Assembly: GCA_001414485.1 (NCBI GenBank)
Contig: LLEY01000338.1
Span: 1 to 21,431, forward strand
Origin: Calycina herbarum
Taxonomy: Eukaryota > Ascomycota > Leotiomycetes > Helotiales > Pezizellaceae
Direction: 5' to 3'
Length of the DNA stretch: 21,431 nt
Positions 1 through 9,895 of this stretch are shown here, in pieces (position 1 is the first letter of the stretch; every line of letters starts with the position of its first letter). The translations under genes were made by a program, and so were the position numbers. The notes below the pieces were generated by a model that saw nothing but the letters and a program-made list of their open reading frames with translations, ran no database searches and was not told where the DNA came from.

Positions 1-1778
1 ACACACCCCCCCTCCAAGTCCTACAAGCCACATTTCCTCGAGGACCCGCCAGCAGCACCCACCAGGGCAACATTCGAAACGCTCCAAGGGATCATCACAC
101 CACCACCGGCCGCCGCAGGTCCCTCATTTCATCGCAAGGTTCGAAGCGCAGACACCCAAGCAGCAGCAGCAGATACATCAAGCGGTCCCTTTTATTGTGG
201 AGCCGCTGCTATGCAAGAAACTCCTTCTCCAGGTGATACCACTGGTATTTCACCATTTAATAGTTTTTTTGCGGCAGCACCGTGGAGTAGCACCCCAAAT
301 ACCAATACCAACACAGGTGCTAGCACCAATAAATATACAAATAAAGCCCCTATGGGCATGAGCCCCAAGGCTCTTCACACTGCCGTTATCGAACATACCA
401 AGGCCGAGGTCGAGAAGGGAAACAAAGCTCAAGAAAAGCGAGTGCGCAGCTCCATGAAAAAATATATGAATCAGGGTGGAGATGGAGCTACACCAGAGGA
501 ATTGAGCGAGGGCGAGCAAGTAATTTGGAGTCCCGCGATGGGTAGTGCTTTGGAGAAATCCAAGCAAAGTGGAAAGGGGAAGGGTAAGAGCAAGTCGGAG
601 AGGCTGGTGGAGAGATTTGAGGAGGAGTACGCGGCTGAGAATGCTGTAAGTTTCCCCTTTTTCTTAAACATTTCGCTTGATTTTTCGGGTGCGGTGCTTG
701 ATGGCTCTTTGGCGGTTTGTGTGGAAAAGAAATCTAATATTTGAATAAAGGCAGAGACGACTCCCTCCCTCCCACCACCAACACCACGTCTCAAACACGC
801 AAATCTCCCACCACCCACCACCACAACAACCTCCGAGTCCTCTCGCCATCCACGATACAGCTCATCATTCGAAGGACGACGACGATTCAGCACCACATCT
901 AAGAAGCGCGAACCATTACCAGTTGTTACGCCTCCACGACCAGGAGAATCCTCTCGGGTGCCTGGCCGCCCCTCCGAAAGTCAACCTCGACCACAAAGAC
1001 AAGTCCAGGCGCAGAAGGAGCAGGAGAAGTGCGGTTCTCCTTTCGATACGTGGCTTTCGAATCTCAAGAAGCGCGTTGAGAAACGAGTTGCGAAGATGGA
1101 GGGTCGTGACCAGGAGACTCTTGTGGAGAAGCGCGTAAGTTCAGCCCCCAATCTACCTACGTTCCTTCCCTTTTCGTTCCCTTACGCCATCCCCCCTATT
1201 CCAAACCTACTCAATTTCGCGTAATTTCATCTAACTAACAACCACCGCAGCGCCTCTGCGACCGCCGCTCCCACCCCATCGCCCCAATCCTCGTCGTCCC
1301 CCGCCCAACGACCAGCTCGTCAGTTCTTCTCGGGCTCCGCCACATCGACTTCTCGCGCCCTTCGTGGCAATTTGGTACCGCCGGCGAGGATCGCATCCGA
1401 GCCCTGTTAGACGCCGAGGAGGACAACTTGGAGGTCGTAGTGGAGGGTGACGACCTCGACGGAGAGGGAGATGAGGAGATGGAGGGTAGGATCCGACGAC
1501 TCCTCGGCCTCGAGCACGAGAAGGCTGAGGATGCCGGGGTCGAGGGAGTTGTCGGAGTCCGAGGAGATGAGACTGGTGAGGAGGAGATTGAGGATTTGGA
1601 CCTGGGAATCTCGGTTGCGGGTGATGAGGGGGACGATGACCTGGTCACCAACCTCGACGATATCAAGCGAGCCCTTGGTATCAAGGAGTTCTTGGATGAG
1701 GATGAGGAGGACGATGAGGAGATTGCCGGTTCTGCTGCTGTTTCTGGTGATCGCAAGGGAAAGGGGCGTGCTTTGTAA
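1..1778 (+). CDS. 3' part of an unrecognised gene, acidic C-terminus (three exons)
   Basis: Modelled exons are 1-645, 757-1134 and 1251-1778 (stop TAA 1776-1778), giving at least 516 residues. The frame is open from base 1, so the start lies outside the window; the ATG at 211 is internal to this frame. Intron 1 (646-756) starts GTAAGT; of two adjacent AG acceptors only the one at 755-756 keeps the frame. Intron 2 (1135-1250) starts GTAAGT and ends CCGCAG, phase 0. Exon 1 is low-complexity and Pro/Ala/Thr/Asn-rich, ending in a basic Lys/Ser-rich stretch. Exon 2 is Pro/Arg-rich and ends in a short charged, possibly coiled-coil segment (DTWLSNLKKRVEKRVAKMEG). Exon 3 opens with an ordered-looking stretch (LLGLRHIDFSRPSWQFG) and then becomes strongly Glu/Asp-rich, closing with a basic KGKGRAL tail. 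I do not recognise the family. No signal peptide or membrane segment is visible in the part present. Confidence 0.7.
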
Positions 1779-2691
1779 TTTCGCAGCCTGGTTCTGCTGC
1801 TCCGCTGGTCTGCTTTTCTTAGATTGGGGATCGCGTGGAGTTGGTCTGCGTTTTTGCGTTTTTAAAAGATTGTAGGAATATTACAAGGCACGGTTTTTTC
1901 TCGTTATTTTCTTTGGGGATGTAATATGAATGAAGCTTCTCAGTTAAGATAGGTTGGAAGTCCTAACTATGCAACCGTCACAATGAAGGAAAAATGAAAT
2001 TGCATCTCATAAACATTGACCTTTCCGACTCATTCATACTAGAAAGTCGTCTCGTGTAAACAACACCTACAGTCAGTTGCGATTTGAGCTTGAATTTTAA
2101 AGTTTTTTTTTATAAACCGTCGTTTTAAAAACGTCGATTTCCCCTAATTCCCCCTCTTTTTAGATGCTCTTTAGCTCTTTACTAAATAACAACTTATACT
2201 ATTATATTCTAGAGAGATTGAAACAAGAACTTTATACCTTGTATTCTACTTTATAAGCTTTTTAGGTATAAAACAGATACTTTTATTTCTGTTTTAATTT
2301 TTGTAGAGTCTTAGTAGAACCTACTTAAACTTAATAGGGGGTTTAAAATTTTTTCTAAAAATCTTATAAGAAAAGGAGTATTTCAAAGCATTAGCTATTA
2401 CTTAGTTTATTCTTATTATACTTACTTAGAAAGAATAATATATAGAGAGGTGAGATAGTTAGATATAGGGCTTCTTTCTAACTATATCTCGTTTCTTTTA
2501 GTATACTTTAGTTTTCTATCTTCAAGAAAAAAGAGGAAGAAACCCTATAAGTAAAAAAAGCTCAGTTTATAAAAAAGTGTCTAAATTAAAGGTTAATTCG
2601 TAACTGACTGTATTAACTGAAATTGTATAAAGTCCTCCGGGAGATTCCAATTCATGAATTAAAGAAGTGCTACTCTTCATATTACTATATA
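1779..2691. other. 3' flank and AT-rich decayed block, no gene
   Basis: About 300 bp of ordinary 3' flank of the upstream gene is followed, from about 2090, by roughly 550 bp of very AT-rich, TpA-rich sequence with no usable reading frame. It looks like an older decayed repeat into which the Tc1 element at 2692 was inserted. A stem-loop is visible at 2452-2490 (arms around AGTTAGA and TCTAACT). No protein remnant could be identified. Confidence 0.5.
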
Positions 2692-2733
2692 CAGTACCAG
2701 TCGGAAAGTCTGAGCCATTTTAAGCGAGCGGCG
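2692..2733 (+). repeat. left terminal inverted repeat of the Tc1 element
   Basis: Pairs with 4059-4099. The inner half is almost identical (AAGTCTGAGCCATT, then TAAGCGAGCGGCG); the outer 15 bases differ at a few positions, and the left copy has one extra T in its T-run. Confidence 0.9.
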
Positions 2734-2802
2734 TAAAACCCACTTAAATAACGCGACGCGTTCCCCAACCTTCTTCTTTCCTACACACACATCTTTCTCA
2801 AT

Positions 2803-3912
2803 ATGCCTCCAATCCGTAAGCCTCTGGCTGACATCTCGAAGACAAGAGACTTCAATTGCGAACTATCACCCTACCAAAGAGGCCGCATCGCTGGCATGGC
2901 CTACAAGGGAGCCAAAGAAAAAGAGATGGCTACGGTCCTCGATGTCTCCCGCGGAGCAGTACGAAGCACCCTCTCCCTCGACGACTTCCGCATCGACGGC
3001 GACTCCCTACCACGAATAGGTAGGCCAAAAGAATACTCCGAAGCAGACGTACGACATATACTACGACACGTCCGACTTAATCCTAAGGACACCTACGCAC
3101 AGGTCATTACAGCATGCCAGCTTACTTTTAAGACGACTACCCTTAAGACGATTCTCAGCGACAACGGTATCACGAACTGGCGGGCTAGACGCTGCCCGCT
3201 ACTCACCGCGGTTAATGCTGCTAAACGTCTAGCATAGTGTCTAAAGTAGAGGCATATAACTAAGGAGGAATAGGGCTTAATATGTTAGAGCGATGAGTGT
3301 TCGGTAGAGCAGGGGCGGGGTAAAAGAGCAGAATAGGTGTTCCGCACTGCGAACCAAGTCTGGAACCGGGAAATGGTCCAGGCCTATGACTATAAGAAGA
3401 ATATGAAGGTTATAGTCTAGGGTTGCTTCTGGGATAACGCGCGATCTAATCTCTATATTATGGATCGAGATTTTGAGTCTACGAAGCATGGGTACTCGGC
3501 GGAAAGCTACTTGGAGGTCCTCGAGGCTGAAGTGAAACCACAGTTCGAGAAGTTAGAGGAGAGCGGGGGGTATCTCTTTATGCAAGATAATGCCTCTATT
3601 CACACTGCTAGCAAGGTTAAAGAGTGGTTTTCAAAGTATAGGATCGACATAGTTAAGAATTGGCCCCCTTACTCCCCGGATCTTAACCCGATCGAGCACA
3701 TTTGGTAGATCCTTAAAGTAAGAGTCTTTGAGATGTTCCCTGATATAGCTATAGACACTTCTAAGAGTGAGTATTCAAGGCAAAGGCTTGAAAGTGCTCT
3801 ACAAGCAGCCTGGGATACTTTAGATAAAAGCTCCTTTAACTGTCTCTATAAGAGTATGCCCTCTAGAATAGAGGCCTGTATCGCGGCGGATAGGTGGCAT
3901 ATAAAGTACTAG
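2803..3912 (+). pseudogene. Tc1/mariner transposase with seven in-frame TAG stops
   Basis: A single frame runs from ATG 2803 to the natural stop TAG 3910, 369 codons with no frameshift, a normal length for Tc1 transposases. Residues about 20-60 form an N-terminal helix-turn-helix (ending VSRGAVRSTL) that would bind the inverted repeats. The catalytic triad is visible: SDE with Asp at codon 164, MQDN with Asp at codon 262, and SPDLNPIEHIW with Glu at codon 298, a DD35E spacing by my count. Premature stops lie at 3235, 3247, 3271, 3286, 3334, 3418 and 3709. All are TAG and all sit where tryptophan (TGG) is expected from context, such as the residue before SDE and the residue after EHIW. TGG to TAG is a CpA-to-TpA change on the other strand, as RIP makes. 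No frame damage other than these substitutions is seen. Confidence 0.9.
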
Positions 3913-4058
3913 GCTTATTTTTAGTTACTTTTTTGAGTTAGATAGCTCATAATGTAGACTAGACCTGAGGGGTTCTTTGTAGCAACTTCTTATCTAATTC
4001 CAGTGTGTATTACTTGTGATGCACCCTCTTTTGTAGAGATGGTGATGGTGGGGGAACC

Positions 4059-4099
4059 CGCCGCTCGCTTAAATGGCTCAGACTTATCACCTAGTACTG
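4059..4099 (-). repeat. right terminal inverted repeat of the Tc1 element
   Basis: Reverse complement begins CAGTACTAGGTGATAAGTC and matches the left repeat at 2692-2733 apart from a few outer substitutions and a one-base gap. It is followed directly by the TA duplication. Confidence 0.9.
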
Positions 4100-4130
4100 T
4101 ACCAACTCAAACGTTGTATTATTTGAAGAA

Positions 4131-4500
4131 CATCTGCTGAATAAAGTTATACCGACTTTTTTAGAAAAATGAAATTATCACAAAGGTATTTTAGACCTCA
4201 GCCGCGCAAGCTAGAAGGTAATATAATCTGAATCGCATTTACAGAACCATAGGGTTCTTAATTATCCAGGAAAAAGAAATTCATTCTATAAACAAGGGTT
4301 TTTTTATCTCAAGCTGTTCAAGCAAAGAAATTGAGTTGTCTGAATAAGATCCACTGAATAATGTTACACTGGCTTTCTAGAAGACTGGAATCATTCTAAA
4401 AGATTTACTGGAACAGGTAAGCCAATCTGAAGAATATGCCTTCTGAATAGAATCTACTAATTGGAGTTATACCAAAGCATCCTAGATATTGAAAAGCTTC
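4131..4500 (+). repeat. degenerate short repeat, about three copies
   Basis: Copies start near 4132, 4349 and 4452. They share a pattern of ATCYRCT, an AT-rich stretch, GTTAYAC and then a CTAGA-like motif: for example ATCTGCTGAATAAAGTTATA, then ATCCACTGAATAATGTTACA, then ATCTACTAATTGGAGTTATA. Spacing is about 217 and 103 bp, so a decayed period of roughly 105 bp is possible. The alignment was made by eye and the copies are strongly diverged. Confidence 0.35.
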
Positions 4501-5460
4501 AGTTGTTGACCGGACTAAATTTCAAAGCCGTCTTATCTATATGCTTTTTATTAAATGAGATTGAAATTAGTCAGACGCCGAGCCAACTGGACTTATAAGA
4601 TTTTAATTTTATATCATACGGGACGATCACAGAGTTTGAAATTTAGCGAAAGATTAAAACAACTATGCCCGGAAATTATATTATTCAACGAACATCTATA
4701 TCATACATTGCCAACGAGGACATTTAGCTCCTTCGAATGTTCACTCGACCAAGTAAAGAAAATACACTCTTTTCAAAACCTCTGCTTACTAAATTGGTAT
4801 CGAAGTACTTCGGAGATTTAAACTAGTGATATGAAGAGAGTGCCGGGAATCAAGCTGTTATCTGATGCTTGATCTAGGCAATTAAGTTGATTAAATCAGA
4901 CACTTTCATAAATTTCTCCTGAACAGGTACATAAATGCTTAAAAATTGCATGATCTCCATTCTCGGATCTCAAAGCTTTATGTCAGATGTAGTCTCACGT
5001 GTGTAATCAAAGGTTCAAGCCTTTCCAACGGTACAAATACTCTCGAAAGAAAACAACTGACTCTGAGCAGGGAGGTTTGAATTGATTTGAACAGGATTAT
5101 CCAAGAGGTTATTTCTCAAATATCCGTCGCAGTTTCTACGACCGAAAAAAGATTTCCGTTATTGAGCTCTTCAAGGAACTTATTACACTGCGTTTCCTTG
5201 GCACGGACTGAACGAAAGTTGAGCAAGATAAAGAGGGGTGGTATGTGAAAGTGACGGTTATTGATATTTAAAGGAAGATGGAAGCAACACAAAAACAAAT
5301 CGATCCGGAGAGTCTAGATAAAAGAGGTGTAACAACCCGCTGTAATGTAAGAGCAATCACTTAATAAGAACCTTGCTTGTAGTTTAACTTCGTCCTGCCC
5401 CTTGAGTGTTGGAGTAACATGCAACATCAAAGTAATAATAAAGCGCAAACTGAGTATACT

Positions 5461-5493
5461 CTCACAGTACCCTAACCACTAGACCAAGCTCTA
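5461..5493 (-). other. tRNA-like fragment (D-arm / A-box)
   Basis: The reverse complement of 5470-5486 reads TGGTCTAGTGGTTAGGG, which is like the D-arm and internal A-box of eukaryotic tRNAs (the start resembles tRNA-Pro and tRNA-Glu genes). No anticodon arm with a seven-base loop, no B-box at the expected distance downstream and no paired acceptor stem were found, so this is not a working tRNA. It could be a tRNA relic or the head of a tRNA-derived SINE. Confidence 0.35.
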
Positions 5494-5942
5494 TCCCTCA
5501 CTCTTATCTGCCCATGTTATCAGTGGCTCAATGATTTCCGATCCCGGGTCTGAGTCACTATCAAAGTCTATGCAGAGGATATCTTTAAATCTGTCTGCGG
5601 CTACAATAGTATTCCCATCAGCAGGTTTCAAATGACCAGTGGGAGATTCGAATAAGACAATGGAAACAAGTAGGCATCGAACAGAAAGACCGCCTTGATA
5701 GGATTAACCAACCTTTGCTCTTGACAAAATATATCTCAAACCCACCATTTCTACGCATCTGGTGTTTCTTATTATAAGTTGTACAGAAAACGTAGAGTTC
5801 TAGATGTTTGAGGATGAATCTGTGACGACCGAGACGCGACATCCAGTTGGGCGAGGCGACTTGGTGGGTTACTATGTGACAGATACCCTTATCAATTTCG
5901 AGTATTTTTCAAAAGGGTGAGATAGCAGATTAAATTGAGGAG

Positions 5943-6993
5943 TTAGAAAAGGGAAGATGGGGAATAAGGGAGTAAATTACTAAAAGTAGTCCAAATTGGG
6001 CACCTCCTCAATTCTCCATTCCAAACAGCGGCATGGAGCCGGATACTCCCAGTTTTATTTTCTTGAATAACAGCGAGCGAATGTTCGAAGCCGTCATCGA
6101 TGATTTGGCTGTTTGGAGTTAGTATAGTAGTAAGTAACTTGAGCTCTCTTAGACTTGTGAAGAGAGCGAGTAGACTGGTGGTGGGGGGAGGAGAGTAACT
6201 ACGCTTTAAACGTTATTGTCTCGCCATAGAGCTTGTAATCATCGGGGTTTATCTTGACGGTAAGCGGGCAACGAGCTTTGAGAGCTACAAAGGAGGCGTG
6301 GAAAAGTACCATTCCTATTTTTTGTTGTCGGTTATCAGCATATCTCCATCTCCCCGTTTCTTTAGAAACATAAGATTCCCCTTAGGTAACGTTAGAGCTA
6401 AAAATACTACTTACGTTCCCAGGTTCTAAAAAATAACGCAGCCCATAACCTCAATTCTGTATGGTTTTCCGACCACCTCCGAAACTGTAACGCAGCTCCC
6501 CGCCTCCTCACACATAATTCCTGTACGCCGTAAGAGGAATTCAAAGGATTAGAGTAGGGGTCGATCCATCGACAGAGAAGACGGGTTACATCGTATCCAT
6601 CCGGGTGGAGGTAGCACAAAAGTTGGGTTTTGTCGAATGACCTACAGAAGCCAGTTGTCAGATAAATGAAGGCACAGTAATTCGAAGAGAAAGGGAGCCG
6701 AAGAAGAGGATATCAACAAAGACAAAGAAGTCCGCCACTTGTAGACTAAGCAGTATCTCAGAAGTACGTTTATCCACAAGCCCTATGTTAGAGCAAAGGG
6801 TAAACGAAAGTCCCAAACTAGAGACGAGAATCTGAAGAAGAACCGTCAAACTCACAATTGAAGCAGTTCCCTGGATCCCGACAAAACAGCCAAGTCCCGA
6901 TCCAGCATCGGTGGCCCAAAACATTTCGAACTAGGCAAGCGATCAGTAAGCTACCCAGCTTTCATCCCTCCCTCACACTACTCTTTAAATTAG

Positions 6994-7027
<34 letters not shown>

Positions 7028-9386
7028 GCCCACTTGCAAAGGGACCCACTATTTACTCCCCTAACACTTTGACACAACAAAAAACAATACAAGAAGTAGT
7101 TGGCTCTGCTCACCTTCGTCGATGTCTTAACTCCGTTACAAAATGCGACCGATTATCAAAGATGATCTCAGCCCAATGACGACGTTTAACCTATGATAAG
7201 AATGATCCTTGTTATTCAAAAAGAACCTTTACAAGCTTCCAAGAATGAAACAAAAGCAACAAATACATCAACATATCCTCGAAGGGAATTCGGCAAAAGG
7301 AATCCATACCTTAATCTCCAGGGGAAGGGGCTGGGCGGCCTCATGTTGGGTGCCGGTGAGGACAAAACCCCACTCGTCATTCCAAGAAGCTTCACTATCC
7401 GGATATTGCGACCAGTCTAAACGAAGGTTTTGGGGAATGATTGGGTCTTCCTCCAATTGCTTTCTCACCTGTGCATACAGATGTTCCAAATCGTCATTGT
7501 TGTTCACTTCTTCCAAATTTTCCCAAGGTATCCTCAACAAATCAGCTTGAGTGTCACCATTTTGCACACTATTTGGACCACGAGCAACAGCAACGTGGGA
7601 GTTTGTGTCTTCAGAGTCGTTTTCTTCCCCAGCTCGATTTTGGGAAGTGTGAACATAGCCAGGTCTTGCAAATGGCGAGCCAGGTGTCTTTGGAGGTCCG
7701 GCCCCCTGCCAGAAAATTTGTCACACAGTGGGCAATCCTCCTCACTTGTTGATATTCGCTCACATATGGCTGCCATATCCTTCAGATGACTTTCGGTAGT
7801 CAGCAATTCCTTGTGAGCTGATTCCAGATGGACCAAAAATTCGCTTCGTGCTTCATATACTAAATCACAAATATTACAATACCATTCTCGGCGATGAATG
7901 TTCATTTCATGGTTGCTCCAATCCGTAAATCTGTCGTAAAGGTTTGCTGCAGAAGCACAATTTCCAAACGTGCAAATGTATGGGTGCAGGTCATCCATGA
8001 CATGAATTCTGTCCACGGAGTCAGTATAGATTTATGTACAGAGAAATGTTGAAGGCATACTCCCAATTTCCAGTTCCAGGAGGGGCAATTATCTGGTAGC
8101 AATATGGGCATATGAATGGAGCTAGAAAGCCTTTTGCATCATCTGGCGGAGGTGGAATTTTCAGGACTCTGTTGCTCGTCGCCGAAGATTTATTGGATAT
8201 GCGAGTTCGCTGGCTCCTGCCTGATATTGACACGGCAATTGCAGGCATAAAAGGTTTTACAATCGATACCGTTGTTTTGGTTAGCTGTGTTTTACCAGTC
8301 CTAATTGTTGGGGCAACGGGAGGCAAAGAACCGGGCTTTTCAGCTATACGTTCTCGCTGGTTAGGGAGTAGCCCCTCGATATTTTGGCTCTTTGACTCCT
8401 TGAAGTACTCAATTTTGTCTCTGTGGCGCTTATGATATTTGAAAAGCTGCCTACGTTTGGTGTTTCCCTGGGCCAGAATTTGGAGCAGTTGAGTATTATC
8501 ACATTTAGGAAATTTGTCCATAACATGCCTTAGGTCGAGTTTAATCCAGAACGAGACGTCAATTTTTGCTGCTTTTGCAGTAAGATCGCGCTTTGAAGGG
8601 TTTTGTAGAGTGAGTGAGAATTTGTAGAGGCTCGTAATGATGTTGTTCAAGTTTTGCGTCAATACTTCAATGGGCGTCATTTCGGTTTGAGATGGACTTG
8701 GTGCAATTAACGCTTTTTGGCTCAATGTCAGCGAGTCAGCTGACCCACTCGAAGAAGAATAACTGTCGTTGATATCGGGTGTGATCTCGTTTCCAGTGAC
8801 AATTGCGATTCCTGGTATTTGTCAGCCTCTTATTGTAAGAAGTGTTAGAATCTATATAATATTCCACCATCTGAGCTGAGAGGTCATTATAAAAACTTGT
8901 ATGAAACACTCTTCTCTTCATACAAGAATCCCCTAAGTGTGGTACAAGGACAAGAGAATTTGTTTCTAGTATACAGATAACAACGCCGCGGGTTTTTGTC
9001 TTGGTGTGCTTGCTGAGGAGCGCCCCAGATATGAAAATAAAGTCCTTACCATCGTCAACGCCTCGGATAAACTCAGTAAAGTGATTTCTAACCTCTTGGT
9101 GTAATTCGAGAGCTTCTCTTAGGCGGTGGTCCAAGGATAGGCGATCTGTCTGAGGCCTGTGTGCGCCATGATTGCCGGCCCAAATAGAAAGTCGGGATCT
9201 GATATCATCCAAGTCCCCTTCAACTTGAAAGTTTTCCGAATCATGTGACAATGTTTTCAGTTTATCTAAAGCTTCGAAGTATAGAATTGAGATTGCTTCA
9301 ATCTGATTTCTGCGAGGTGATTCAGATTCATCATTCACGACCACGGGCTCATCTTCCTCTATGGCGGTCAATGGCAAAGGCTCCAT
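5943..9386 (-). CDS. C2H2 zinc-finger protein with extra C-terminal domain; eight exons, one probable frameshift
   Basis: Exons on the - strand: 9386-9050, 8811-8061, 8008-7310, 7190-7114, 6930-6856, 6641-6415, 6314-6203, 6108-5943. All seven introns are GT...AG and their phases agree, giving about 814 residues if one missing base is allowed in the CCCC run at 7628-7631. Without it the frame stops at 7534. Residues about 28-112 hold the helical N-terminal domain of a large fungal family (motif SIWAGNHGAH at 67-76, then SLDHRLREA). Zinc ligands follow: C347/C350; C375/C380/H396/H401; C407/C410/H423/H428; C455/C458/H471/H475. The last 100 residues (ERMVLFHASF, IDDGFEHSLAV, CPIWTTF) resemble a C-terminal region I recall from other fungal proteins. 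ATG 9386 is the first usable start. Function is unknown; nucleic-acid binding is an inference. Exons 4-8 could instead be a separate gene, but no start codon for one is visible. Confidence 0.7.
6995..7025. repeat. 31-base poly-C tract
   Basis: Uninterrupted run of 31 C (G on the coding strand) inside intron 4 of the zinc-finger gene (7113-6931), followed by GGGCCC. Its true length in the genome is uncertain because such runs are error-prone in sequencing. Confidence 0.95.
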
Positions 9387-9895
9387 TGCTATAGTATCAA
9401 CATCAGCCGTGAAATTTTCGGAGTTACATAAGGCTAGCCGTTCGCCAGCAGCTGAACTGGGGAGTCAGAAATGAGGTAGAAGTGGGGGTGCGGTCGAACG
9501 TTACCAAAGAAAGCACTCACTACGTCGTTGAAGCCGTCCTCTGTGTTCTGAAGCTGTCCCGTGTGTTATGGAGCCGATTCTGTGACTTTGACGTTGCAAC
9601 GTTAAAAAATCCCAGCGCTACTTTGACAAAGGAGCAACGATGAGTTGATCAAAACTTTCTCATGGTTCAGCCTTATATTTAATAATGTTCCCTCGTCAGC
9701 CACGTCCAAAGACGGACTGGTTGGACAGATTGGACTGCATAGAGCGGGGTATTTCTTATCTGCATACCGGCATATCGGCGCCAACTAACGCCGAATCCGG
9801 GGAAATTTTAGCTAACTAACCTCATTCTTCGATCATGAGGTTTTTAGCTCTTGATTTTGTTATAGTACTGATTGACTACAATACGCGACGGCGCG
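9387..9895. promoter_or_regulatory. shared divergent promoter region
   Basis: The 509 bp between the start codons of the zinc-finger gene (- strand) and the DUF7580 gene (+ strand) must hold both promoters and leaders. A spliceable leader intron for the zinc-finger gene fits at 9520-9457 (GTGAGT...CTGAC...CCAG). No clear TATA box was identified on either side. A 20-bp tandem repeat lies at 9530-9589. Confidence 0.6.
9530..9589 (+). repeat. 20-bp tandem repeat, three copies, in the divergent promoter
   Basis: Copies at 9530-9549 (GAAGCCGTCCTCTGTGTTCT), 9550-9569 (GAAGCTGTCCCGTGTGTTAT) and a weaker third at 9570-9589 (GGAGCCGATTCTGTGACTTT). The period is not a multiple of three, which argues against it being coding. 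It may be an array of regulator sites. Confidence 0.65.

Larger units (their letters stand above)
2692..4099 (+). mobile_element. Tc1/mariner DNA transposon, complete ends, dead transposase
   Basis: A 1408-bp element bounded by terminal inverted repeats that begin CAGTAC on both ends and flanked by TA on each side (2690-2691 and 4100-4101), the target duplication expected of the Tc1/mariner superfamily. It contains one transposase frame (2803-3912) in the same orientation. The G-to-A pattern of its stop codons on the + strand is what RIP on the opposite strand would leave. The element is bounded cleanly, so it was inserted as a unit and mutated afterwards. It cannot supply its own transposase now. 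Confidence 0.9.
4102..5942. other. intergenic, decayed repeats, no gene
   Basis: No convincing coding region; the longest open frame (88 codons at 4555) has no recognisable features. The left part (4131-4500) holds short degenerate repeats described separately, and a tRNA-like fragment lies at 5461-5493. The right end is the 3' flank of the zinc-finger gene that ends at 5943. Confidence 0.5.

Noticed and set aside
1235..1756. 173-codon Ser-rich frame on the - strand
   Set aside because: It is the antisense of the acidic exon 3; GA-rich codons on one strand give Ser-rich frames on the other.
3235..3711. TAG read as a sense codon in the transposase
   Set aside because: No other gene in the window uses internal TAG, and the CpA-type mutation pattern explains all seven sites.
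4555..4821. 88-codon + strand frame
   Set aside because: Isolated in decayed AT-rich sequence; no motif, no neighbouring exon.
5328..5881. LTR candidate starting TGTAAC and ending GTGACA
   Set aside because: The flanking five bases do not form a target duplication, no primer-binding site or second copy is visible, and it ends close to the 3' end of a gene.
6413..6530. Alternative frame of exon 6 in the zinc-finger gene (reads CEEAGSCVTVSEVVGKPY), suggesting a frameshift in a T6 run
   Set aside because: It needs a stop at the upstream junction and does not match the phase of the next intron. The chosen frame fits both flanking introns and leads to FFRTWERMVLFH without any correction.
6858..7064. 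+ strand frame with a run of prolines
   Set aside because: The prolines come only from the 31-base C tract, which lies in an intron of the - strand gene; the frame has no other support.
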